Below are positions 40,785 to 47,938 of a stretch of DNA of 64,000 nt, piece by piece. This DNA comes from Lentisphaeria bacterium (GTDB taxonomy: Bacteria > Verrucomicrobiota > Lentisphaeria > Oligosphaerales > Oligosphaeraceae): NCBI GenBank assembly GCA_016288215.1, contig JAEEYQ010000026.1:1-64000 (forward strand), in the 5' to 3' direction. Below the pieces are notes generated by a model that saw only the letters and a list, made by a program, of their open reading frames with translations, searched no databases and was not told the DNA's origin. Made by a program: the position numbers and the translations under genes. The stretch's first letter is position 1, and every line of letters starts with the position of its first letter.

Positions 40785-42509
40785 ATGGTCGGAGTCGTGG
40801 AGGACTGGAATCTGGAGGACGGCGGTGCATTGAGTCTGAATGGAAGCTGGAGCTTCCGCTTCGAGGAGGAAAAGGCTCTGGAGGATGTGGCCGACGAGGC
40901 CTTCGAGGCCACGGACGTCATCACCGTCCCCGGCTGCTTCGACACCTTTCCAAAATGGTTCCTCAAACGGGGCACCGGCCTGTATCGGCGGACATTCACC
41001 CTGCCTCGTCCCGTCAAAAACGCATGGCTGACCGTGGACGGCATGGGCCTGCGGGGCGATTTCCGTCTGGACGGCAAGCCCTTGGGCATTCATCCCTATC
41101 CCTATGCGCGGCTTGAGCTGGAAACCGGCCCGCTGGCCGCCGGAACCCACACCGTCTTCGCCGCCTTGGACAACCGATTCGATTGGGAACGCCTCAAATT
41201 GGTCCGCCCCTACTACGACTTCTATTTCTACGGCGGATTCTACCACGGCGTCAGCCTGGCCTTCGACCATCGCAAGCTGCAGATTCGGACCCGCGACTAT
41301 CAAAACGGCACCATCGAATTGCGCGCCATCGGCTTCCCCGCCGACGATTTTGCGGCCCATCTGGTCTTCGATGACGTCCACGGCATGGACGTGGCATTTC
41401 ATGACGGCCGTGCCCTTGTCCGCGTCCCCCACTTCCGCCTCTGGTCCCCTGACTCGCCCCATCTCCATCATGTCACCTTGACCGATGGCCACGCCGCCCC
41501 CCTTTCCGCACGGTTCGGCATTCGGGAGGTCAAGACCGAAAATCGCCGTATCTTGTTGAACGGCAAGCCAATATATCTACGAGGAGTCAATCGGCACGAC
41601 TCCCACATCGAATTTGGCGTCACGACTCCCGACACCCAGGCCCTGCGGGATCTCCAGCTCATCAAGTCCTTGAACGCCAACTTCATCCGTGGGGCCCACT
41701 ATCAGCAGTCCAGCCGCTTTTTGGATCTCTGCGACGAAATGGGCCTGCTGGTCTGGGAGGAGTCCTTGGGATGGGGCAACGGGCAACCCTACACGCGCCG
41801 AAACGACATCAACGAGCTAGAAGACGAAGGCTTTGTGGAGGCTCAAATCCATGAAACGCGGGAGATGGTGCGGGCCAGCTTCAATCACCCTTGCGTCATC
41901 ATCCAGGGCTTCCTCAACGAATGCGACAGCAAGCAACCATGCTGCAAGGCCTTGGTTGACAAGCTGATACAGACTATTCGAGACGAAGATTCCGGTCGTC
42001 TCGTGAGCTTTGCCTGCAACACCTGGAAAGAGGATATCTGCCATGAGGGCACCGATGTGGTCGCCTTCAACACCTATCCAGGGGTCATTCCCATGGTTCC
42101 GGGACTTCCGGAGGATTTGGCATGGAAGGTGGCGGACGGACCATCGGGCTTCAACACCATCACCGCCCATCTCCGTGCACGGTATCCGGAGAAGCCCATC
42201 ATCGTCTCCGAAAGCGGCTGCGGCGCCCTGTACGGCAGCCACGACGAGGCGGCGGCCGTCTACACGGAGGAGTTTCAGGTGGAGTTTCTGCAGAATGTGC
42301 TCCAGACGATTCTCGCCAATCCGGAGCTGGCCGGCTATGCCATCTGGCAGTTTGCGGACAACCGGACCTACCACCGCAACAGCAACGGCGAAGGCGGCAA
42401 GCCCTACGGCATCAGCATCGCCGGCCTCTACACCCACCAGCGTCAGCCAAAGAAATCCGTGGAGACGGTGCGCGAATACTTCCGCCGCATGAAAGAGGAG
42501 CGGGAGTGA
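40785..42509 (+). CDS. GH2 family beta-galactosidase/beta-glucuronidase-like hydrolase
   Basis: 574 residues with the full GH2 order: sugar-binding jelly-roll (1-150, LNGSWSFRFEEEKAL, GTGLYRRTFTLP, DGMGLRGDFRLDGKPLG), immunoglobulin-like domain (150-250), and TIM barrel from NGKPIYLRGVNRHDSH. Acid/base Glu379 lies in FLNECDS and the nucleophile is Glu476 in IVSESGCGALYG. No signal peptide. The length and NRHDSH motif are close to beta-glucuronidases, but the Asn-Lys motif that recognises the carboxylate is not visible, so galactosidase or another specificity is possible. AGGAGAAG precedes the ATG at 40785. It follows the GH20 terminator and carries TTGCA-type sites, so it is probably separately regulated by the same factor. 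Confidence 0.88.
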   Translation: MVGVVEDWNLEDGGALSLNGSWSFRFEEEKALEDVADEAFEATDVITVPGCFDTFPKWFLKRGTGLYRRTFTLPRPVKNAWLTVDGMGLRGDFRLDGKPLGIHPYPYARLELETGPLAAGTHTVFAALDNRFDWERLKLVRPYYDFYFYGGFYHGVSLAFDHRKLQIRTRDYQNGTIELRAIGFPADDFAAHLVFDDVHGMDVAFHDGRALVRVPHFRLWSPDSPHLHHVTLTDGHAAPLSARFGIREVKTENRRILLNGKPIYLRGVNRHDSHIEFGVTTPDTQALRDLQLIKSLNANFIRGAHYQQSSRFLDLCDEMGLLVWEESLGWGNGQPYTRRNDINELEDEGFVEAQIHETREMVRASFNHPCVIIQGFLNECDSKQPCCKALVDKLIQTIRDEDSGRLVSFACNTWKEDICHEGTDVVAFNTYPGVIPMVPGLPEDLAWKVADGPSGFNTITAHLRARYPEKPIIVSESGCGALYGSHDEAAAVYTEEFQVEFLQNVLQTILANPELAGYAIWQFADNRTYHRNSNGEGGKPYGISIAGLYTHQRQPKKSVETVREYFRRMKEERE

Positions 42510-42989
42510 ACAGAGGCCAACCATAATCCGCCATTCCATGGATGGATTGTGATTGTCTTTTCACTCTTCACTCTTCACTTTTCACTCTTCACTTTTCACT
42601 CTTCACTTTTCACTCTTCACTTTTCACTCTTCACTTTTCACTTTTGGCGCAGGACGCGGGACATGAGACGCAGCGCGTCCCATCATCGCCAATCGCAGTG
42701 GAGCTTGAATGAAAAGAACCACCCATTGTCCTTCATTGAGGGATTACACGGGTTTTCCACAAAAATGGAGAAAAAAGCGTTTTGTCGATTTGCAAAAGAA
42801 ACCTCACGCTCTATTTTAAGTGTTGGTGACGCTTCGCGGTACTCTGAACAATAATACATTGGGATCTACATGATCTTACTTTCACTTTGGCTAGCAGAGT
42901 GACATAAGATGCGTCACCTTTTCTGAAACGTCGCGCCCTGCGGAATCCTCCCAGGGCGTTCATTTTATCGGCCCGCTCTGCAAATTCAC
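42510..42989. other. gene-free region after the GH2 gene
   Basis: 480 bases without a gene: the heptamer array at 42560-42643, a GC-rich dyad region (42648-42682, GACGCGGGACATGAGACGCAGCGCGTC), AT-rich sequence to 42930, and a hairpin CGCCCTG-N11-CAGGGCG (42934-42958) followed by TTCATTTT just before rsgA. The promoter of rsgA should lie here but no clear boxes are visible. Confidence 0.5.
42560..42643. repeat. TTCACTY heptamer array, 12 perfect units
   Basis: Twelve consecutive heptamers TTCACTC or TTCACTT; after the first two they alternate strictly C,T, giving a 14-base higher-order period until the last unit. It starts 50 bases after the GH2 stop codon. Confidence 0.95.
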
Positions 42990-44051
42990 ATGGAAGGCTT
43001 TACCCTGGAACAACTTGGCTTGGCTTCCCTCGCACTTCCCCCTTTAAACGGAAGCGGGGAGGCCTTTGGCAGGATTGCGGAACAGGGGAAAGACTCCTAT
43101 CGGGTCTTTTGGGAAAACGGCGAAGGGCAGGCCATCGTCTCAGGCAAATTCCGCCATGAGGCCACTTCGAGCTCTCAGTTTCCGGCCGTGGGAGATGTGG
43201 TTCGCTTTCTTCCGGGCACCCAAGGGCCGGGAAGCATCCGCGAGGTGCTGCCCCGCCGCAGCGTCCTGTTGCGGCGCGCGGCCGGCCGTTCCCACCAAGA
43301 GCAGGCCATCGCCGCCAATCTGGACGTGCTGTTTCTCTGCATGTCCCTGAATCAGGACTACAACCCGCGACGACTGGAGCGGGCGCTCTCCATCACATGG
43401 GCCAGCGGCATCCAGCCGGTGGTGATTTTGACCAAGGCGGACTTGTGTCCGACGTGGCTTCCCAAACGGATGGAGGAGACCCAACACCTTGCGGGAGAGG
43501 CAGATGTGTACGCCATCTCCTGTCTGGAACCCGAAACGCTGGAGTCCCTGCGCCGTCATTTGGGGAAAGGGAGGCTCGTCGCCTTCATCGGCTCCTCCGG
43601 CGTCGGCAAAAGCACCATCATCAACCAGCTCCTTGGCGAAGATCGTCTGGACACCGCCGAAATCCGCAAGGACGGCAAAGGCCGCCACACCACCACGGCA
43701 CGACAGCTGTTCATGCTTCCGGACGACGCCGGCATGGCCATCGACACCCCAGGCATCCGCGAACTTGGCATGTGGGACGCCCCCGGCGGCGTGGGACGGA
43801 CTTTTGAGGACATCGAGGAGCTGGCTCTTCAATGCCGTTTCAGCGACTGCCGCCATCAAAACGAACCCGGCTGCGCCATCAAAAGGGCGCTGAAAAATGG
43901 ACAACTCGAGGAAGAGCGCTGGCTCTCCTATTGTAAACTTCAGGAGGAAAGCGACTTCGCCGCCTATTCCAATCATCACCGCGCCGCTCAGGAACGCAAA
44001 TTCTCCCTCAACGCCAAAAAGGCCCGAGACAGCAAACGCCCCTCCCCCTAA
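42990..44051 (+). CDS. rsgA: ribosome small subunit-dependent GTPase A
   Basis: RsgA (YjeQ) is a circularly permuted GTPase that checks late 30S ribosome maturation. In 353 residues: an N-terminal OB domain (to about 95), then G4 first (VILTKADLCP), followed by G1 IGSSGVGKST (near 203-212), a switch region with the GRHTTTARQLF motif, and G3 DTPGIREL, then the C-terminal zinc-binding knuckle CRFSDCRHQNEPGC. This permuted order is diagnostic. No clear ribosome-binding site. It starts a five-gene plus-strand housekeeping run (42990-46094). Confidence 0.95.
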   Translation: MEGFTLEQLGLASLALPPLNGSGEAFGRIAEQGKDSYRVFWENGEGQAIVSGKFRHEATSSSQFPAVGDVVRFLPGTQGPGSIREVLPRRSVLLRRAAGRSHQEQAIAANLDVLFLCMSLNQDYNPRRLERALSITWASGIQPVVILTKADLCPTWLPKRMEETQHLAGEADVYAISCLEPETLESLRRHLGKGRLVAFIGSSGVGKSTIINQLLGEDRLDTAEIRKDGKGRHTTTARQLFMLPDDAGMAIDTPGIRELGMWDAPGGVGRTFEDIEELALQCRFSDCRHQNEPGCAIKRALKNGQLEEERWLSYCKLQEESDFAAYSNHHRAAQERKFSLNAKKARDSKRPSP

Positions 44052-44110
44052 CCTCTGTAGTATACATAACATGCTAATATACAACAATTTATAAAATTTT
44101 AGCCAATTCC

Positions 44111-44917
44111 ATGAAAAACGCTCTTCTCAGTCAGATTGCCGCCATCGCGCCCCAAGCGGGGGAACTGCTCATTTGCCGTCTTGGACAGCACAGCTTCATT
44201 CTGAAGACTCAAGTCAGCCTAATCGCCATTGACCCCTATCTGAGTCCGGAACCCCGCCGTCTCGTCCCCCCCATCATCGCCGCCGATGAATTTGAGGGCT
44301 TCGACCTCATCTGCTGCACCCATGACCATGGAGACCACATCGACCGCCCCTGTCTGGCCGCCATGGCTCAGGCCTCGCCCAACGCCCTTTTCATCGTGCC
44401 GGAAGCCGTCCGCAAATCCATCTCGGAGATTCCCCAAACCCGCCTTCACGGCATGAACGACGGCGAGCTGTTCTTCATGAAGGACCTCCACATCCACGCC
44501 GTGGCCGCCGCCCACGAGTTTCTCGACCGCACTCCCGAAGGGCTGTACCCCTATTTGGGCTATGTGATTGAGGGCAACGGCCGTTCCGTCTACCACTCCG
44601 GAGACTGCTGCGTCTACGAGGGCCTGCAGACCAAACTCGCCGCCCTCCATCCGGACATCATGCTGCTCCCCATCAACGGACGGGACGCCATCCGCCTCGC
44701 CAACGACTGCATCGGCAACATGACCTATCAGGAGGCCGCCGACCTGGCCGGCTGGCTCCACACCCCTCTGACCATCCCTGCGCATTACGACATGTTCGCC
44801 TCTAACTTGGGAAATCCCAAGGACTTCGCAGACTACATGCACGTCAAATACCCTGCCCTCCAGACCCGCGTCCTGCAACCCGGAGAACTCTTCCTCTCTC
44901 GTCTGGCCGACCGATAA
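44111..44917 (+). CDS. UlaG-like metallo-beta-lactamase-fold hydrolase
   Basis: 268 residues with the MBL-fold metal motif THDHGDHID (His71, Asp72, His73, Asp75, His76), an upstream DPYLSPEPRR strand, and later histidines AAAHEF, HSGDCCVYEG and IPAHYDMF, as in L-ascorbate-6-phosphate lactonase UlaG and its many relatives. Likely a cytosolic Mn/Zn-dependent hydrolase of a lactone or phosphodiester. There are no other ulaA-F genes nearby, so ascorbate use is not implied. The region before the start (44054-44095) is AT-rich and probably holds its promoter. Confidence 0.85.
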   Translation: MKNALLSQIAAIAPQAGELLICRLGQHSFILKTQVSLIAIDPYLSPEPRRLVPPIIAADEFEGFDLICCTHDHGDHIDRPCLAAMAQASPNALFIVPEAVRKSISEIPQTRLHGMNDGELFFMKDLHIHAVAAAHEFLDRTPEGLYPYLGYVIEGNGRSVYHSGDCCVYEGLQTKLAALHPDIMLLPINGRDAIRLANDCIGNMTYQEAADLAGWLHTPLTIPAHYDMFASNLGNPKDFADYMHVKYPALQTRVLQPGELFLSRLADR

Positions 44918-44939
44918 CCCTTTGTTTGGAGCCTCCTCC

Positions 44940-45584
44940 ATGCTGACCTTCAACGCCATCGACGGTTTCATCTTCGATCTGGACAACACGCTGATTCCTT
45001 CGGAACCCTTTCATCTGAAGGCATTTGCACAGGCCATGCGGGATCTGGCTAACTATGAGCTGACCCCGGAGGACATTCATCATTTCTCCCAGCACGTCAG
45101 CCGCCAGACGGCGGAGGTCATCATCCGCAAGATGGGCTTCACCCACATCACCCCCCAAGGCGTGGCGGACCACAAAAACACCATCGTGCGAAAAATCTTC
45201 AAGCCGACCCTGTTCCCCGGCGCCCGCGAATTCATTCAGAAACACCACGGCGACAAGAAGATGGCTCTGGCCAGCAACTCGCCGCCGGCCTTCGTCAATC
45301 CCACGTTGGAGGAATTGGGGTTGAACGGCGTCATGGACTGCGTCATCACCTCCAAAGACGTCCATAACGTCAAACCCGACCCGGAGATGTTTCAGATCGC
45401 CGCCGAACGGCTTCAATGCCCTCCCTCCCGCACATTGGTCTTCGAGGACTCCGCCTTCGGGCTGAAGGCGGCCGTCAACGGCGGCTTCCCCAGCGTCCTC
45501 GTCCTGAATCCGAACAATCCGGTTCCCGACTACATTCCCGACGACACCACCGCCCTCACATGGTCGCAGTTGCTGAGGATCTAG
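44940..45584 (+). CDS. HAD-superfamily hydrolase, beta-phosphoglucomutase/phosphatase-like
   Basis: 214 residues of HAD subfamily IA. Motif I FIFDLDNTLIPSE has nucleophile Asp13 and general acid/base Asp15; the cap domain follows; motif II is LASNSPP; motif III lysine and motif IV are in KPDPEMFQIAAERL and VFEDSAFGLKAA. Such proteins are phosphatases of sugar phosphates or beta-phosphoglucomutases. GGAG 8 bases upstream supports the ATG at 44940 rather than a TTG at 44922. The next gene begins 3 bases after its stop. Substrate not predictable. Confidence 0.85.
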   Translation: MLTFNAIDGFIFDLDNTLIPSEPFHLKAFAQAMRDLANYELTPEDIHHFSQHVSRQTAEVIIRKMGFTHITPQGVADHKNTIVRKIFKPTLFPGAREFIQKHHGDKKMALASNSPPAFVNPTLEELGLNGVMDCVITSKDVHNVKPDPEMFQIAAERLQCPPSRTLVFEDSAFGLKAAVNGGFPSVLVLNPNNPVPDYIPDDTTALTWSQLLRI

Positions 45585-45587
45585 CCT

Positions 45588-46094
45588 ATGTTGAAATCCA
45601 TCTTCATCCTTTTTCTCATCACGTTGATTCCCGGTCTGGAGCTACGCGCCTCCATTCCCATGGGCATTTTCGGCGGCGAATCCATCGCCGTCATCCTGCC
45701 ATGGCCGCTGACCGTCCTCATCTGCATCATCGCCAACATCGTCATCGGCTGGGCGGTCTTCTTCCTTCTGGATCCGCTGGTCACCTTATGCAGACGCTTC
45801 CCGTGGTTTGAAAAGTGGATCATGCGCTATCTGGAGCGCGCACAACGCAAACTGAAGCCCAATGTGGAGAAATACGGCACCTTCGGTCTGGCGGTCTTCA
45901 TCGGCATCCCCCTGCCGTTGACCGGAGCCTACACCGGCGCGGCGGGAGCATACGCATTAGGCATGGGAAAGCGCAAGTTCCTAATAGCCAATGTGATAGG
46001 CGTATTGATCGCCGCCACGTTCGTCACCGCCATTTGCCTGCTGATCCGCGCCGGCGTCAATCTTCCCATCTTCAATTGGCTCATCAAGGCATGA
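45588..46094 (+). CDS. small multidrug-export-like membrane protein (COG2426)
   Basis: 168 residues with four or five helices, matching the small multi-drug export family (PF06695): opening helix LITLIPGLELRASIPMGI with its conserved Glu-Leu-Arg, a central amphipathic stretch (YLERAQRKLKPNVEKYGTFG) and FIGIPLPLTGAYTGAAGAYALG. The family name is historical; transport has not been shown in most members. Starts 3 bases after the HAD gene stop and is the last gene of the run. Confidence 0.82.
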   Translation: MLKSIFILFLITLIPGLELRASIPMGIFGGESIAVILPWPLTVLICIIANIVIGWAVFFLLDPLVTLCRRFPWFEKWIMRYLERAQRKLKPNVEKYGTFGLAVFIGIPLPLTGAYTGAAGAYALGMGKRKFLIANVIGVLIAATFVTAICLLIRAGVNLPIFNWLIKA

Positions 46095-46232
46095 CCACCG
46101 CGCAAACCGCTGAACATCATGGCAAAGGCGTTGTTGGACCATCAGGGTTCTGAAGTCCCCCGCAATTCAGCTTTTTTGCGACAACATAGTTGTAACGGAC
46201 TTCGGAATATGCTTCCGCTCATATACGCAAAA

Positions 46233-46268
46233 GGGGCTGCCACAAAACATGGATTTTGCAACAGCCCC
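46233..46268 (-). terminator. IS-end-like hairpin acting as terminator of the tRNA-Glu pair
   Basis: Read on the minus strand: GGGGCTGTTGCAAAAT, four bases, GTTTTGTGGCAGCCCC, followed by TTTT. It is the same palindrome as 7187-7221 and lies 14 bases after the tRNA-Glu(CTC). It would also lie at the 3' end of the plus-strand gene run ending at 46094. Confidence 0.7.
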
Positions 46269-46281
46269 TTGAAAAGCGATT

Positions 46282-46357
46282 TGGCATCTCCTAGGGGAGT
46301 CGAACCCCTGTTACCGGGATGAGAACCCGATGTCCTAGGCCACTAGACGAAGGAGAC
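46282..46357 (-). tRNA. tRNA-Glu (CTC)
   Basis: 76 bases on the minus strand, close to E. coli tRNA-Glu: acceptor GTCTCCT with 3' AGGAGAT, anticodon loop TTCTCAT giving CTC, T-arm AGGGGTTCGACTCCCCT, encoded CCA. Confidence 0.93.
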
Positions 46358-46364
46358 ATACGCA

Positions 46365-46439
46365 TGGCATCTCCAAGGGGAGTCGAACCCCTGTTGTCGG
46401 GATGAAAACCCGGTGTCCTAACCACTAGACGATGGAGAC
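46365..46439 (-). tRNA. tRNA-Glu (TTC)
   Basis: 75 bases on the minus strand, upstream of the CTC copy and differing in the D-loop and part of the anticodon stem; anticodon loop TTTTCAT gives TTC. One end pair of the anticodon stem is mismatched. CCA encoded. Confidence 0.92.
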
Positions 46440-46530
46440 AATGTTCAAAAGAACAATTTAAGATATAATTTCTTTTAGCAATGTCAAGTCAACACATGAC
46501 ATTTTCCGCAAATTTCCTTTGAGGAAGGGT

Positions 46531-46569
46531 AAAAAGCAGACGGCGTCTTTGGAAAATACCAAAGACGCC
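46531..46569 (-). terminator. terminator after the hsp20 pair
   Basis: On the minus strand GGCGTCTTTGG pairs perfectly with CCAAAGACGCC (46569-46542), followed by GTCTGCTTTTT. A second hairpin (GCCCCGT with ACGGGGC, 46591-46619) lies between it and the hsp20 stop. Confidence 0.85.
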
Positions 46570-46626
46570 GCCATCTCCCTCTTCCCCAATGCCCCGTGGG
46601 AATGTTCCCCAAACGGGGCTTATGGC

Positions 46627-47016
46627 TTATCCAAGCTTCACTTCAATACGGCGAGGAGCCGCCTCTTTGACCTTCGGCAAGGACAGCTTGAGCACACCGT
46701 CTTTCATGGTCGCTCCAATATGCTCCACATCAATGGTTTCGCCCAAGGTGAACTGCCGCTCATAACGGTAGTCCGGCTGATATTCCGCACACTTGAGAGT
46801 AAAGCCTTCGCAACTGGCGGGCTCCCGCTGGCCACGGATGGTCAAGTTGTTGCCCTGCAGATCAATGTCCACGTTCTTTTCATTGACGCCAGGCATATCG
46901 GCTATCAGAAGCACCTGGGCTTCGTCCTCAATGATGTCCACCTGAGGTTTCAGAACCACGGTTTCGCGATGGGCGGTCATTTTATTCTCAACATCCTTTT
47001 GAATCTCGTTTTGCAT
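46627..47016 (-). CDS. Hsp20 small heat shock protein (second of a tandem pair)
   Basis: 129 residues with a complete alpha-crystallin domain (KPQVDIIEDEAQVLLIADMPGV through DGVLKLSLPKV, about residues 22-115) and the C-terminal IxI/V-type end. Small heat shock proteins hold unfolding proteins for refolding. AAGGAG 9 bases upstream supports the ATG at 47016. It follows the other Hsp20 gene by 56 bases and shares its transcript, ending in a strong terminator. The two proteins differ strongly (different N termini), suggesting mixed oligomers or separate roles. Confidence 0.92.
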   Translation of the reverse strand: MQNEIQKDVENKMTAHRETVVLKPQVDIIEDEAQVLLIADMPGVNEKNVDIDLQGNNLTIRGQREPASCEGFTLKCAEYQPDYRYERQFTLGETIDVEHIGATMKDGVLKLSLPKVKEAAPRRIEVKLG

Positions 47017-47072
47017 AATCTCATTCTCCTTTTTTCTCGTGTTTTTTGTTTCTGTTACGTTCCCACATTCCG

Positions 47073-47507
47073 TCAATTGCCTGACTGAATGGTGACTTTT
47101 CGAGGCTGTTCGATGCGGGCCTTCGGCAGGGTCACGGTCAGGATGCCCGCCGTGTAGGAGGCTTCCACCGCATCCCCGTCAATCATGAAGGGCAGTCCGA
47201 AGCTCCTTGCGAAGCTTCCCAAACCACGCTCACGCCGCAGATACTCCGCGCCTTCCGGCAGCGCCTCCGCCTTGCGGCTCCCTTTCAGGGTCACCGTGTC
47301 CCGATTCACGCGGACATCCAAATCCTCCAGTTTCACGCCCGGCAGTTTCATGACCAGCTTCGCGCAATTGTCATTCATGTAGACGATGACGGGCGGATAG
47401 TCGCCGGTTTCGCTGCCGCCTGTCAGATGGCGCAGGATGGTGTCCCAACCATCTTCCATGTTCCGAAGTCCATTCCACGGGTTCCAAACTGATTGTCTCA
47501 TAAACAT
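47073..47507 (-). CDS. Hsp20 small heat shock protein (first of a tandem pair)
   Basis: 144 residues with an N-terminal region (SVWNPWNGLRNMEDGWDTIL) typical of Hsp20/IbpA proteins, an alpha-crystallin domain from YPPVIVYMNDNCAKLVMKLPGV to AGILTVTLPKA, and a short tail. GAGG/AAGGA precede two neighbouring ATGs (47507 and 47501); either may start it. No CIRCE element is visible; a 20-base imperfect palindrome centred on GTTGAATTCAAC (47632-47651) lies 125 bases upstream and might control the pair. Confidence 0.92.
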   Translation of the reverse strand: MFMRQSVWNPWNGLRNMEDGWDTILRHLTGGSETGDYPPVIVYMNDNCAKLVMKLPGVKLEDLDVRVNRDTVTLKGSRKAEALPEGAEYLRRERGLGSFARSFGLPFMIDGDAVEASYTAGILTVTLPKARIEQPRKVTIQSGN

Positions 47508-47938
47508 ATCCTCATTCCTTTCTTTCTTAAGTTCCTGTTGTCTGTTCTCAACGTTCCTTCATTTTGCATTCTCGAATCGAATGACATTTTCAATATAGCA
47601 AATGCCATGCCAACTTTTTTCCATGGCCTTTCGATGTTGAATTCAACTTCGTGACCATGGGGCATCACCGTCCCACTGAGACCTTTTGTCACACTTCCGA
47701 CGCCACGACTGCGACATTTTGTGCAATGTCATGCGTTCTCTCCTGTTTCCGCGCCGCCACGTCGCCGCGCCGCTGTCTTTGCCGCCACCACCGTATATAT
47801 TATATATGGTATAGGGCTCATTGATTGAGCGCGCATGCCGTCCCGTGTTCCATGACCTCTTGTCTCCTGTCCCGTCAGCCGTCGTGAAAAGGCATGACGG
47901 ACTGAAGAAGATTCAACGTTTACCAACAAGGCGTTTTT
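47508..47938. other. divergent region between hsp20 pair and uvrA-like gene
   Basis: 430 bases without a gene. Contains an imperfect palindrome at 47632-47651 (CGATGTTGAATTCAACTTCG, 18 of 20 symmetric) and the AT-rich motif TATATATGGTATAGGG (47801-47816). Presumably holds both promoters; no convincing heat-shock promoter or CIRCE site was seen. Confidence 0.45.

Noticed and set aside
44111-44917. Ascorbate utilisation (ulaG) assignment
   Set aside because: Only the MBL fold is supported; no other ula genes are nearby, so a specific ascorbate role is not justified.
29039-47651. TTGAATTCAA core shared by palindromes at 29039-29052 and 47632-47651 as one operator
   Set aside because: The common part is only ten bases, includes a restriction-site-like GAATTC, and the flanks differ; the downstream genes (sialidase, hsp20) are unrelated.
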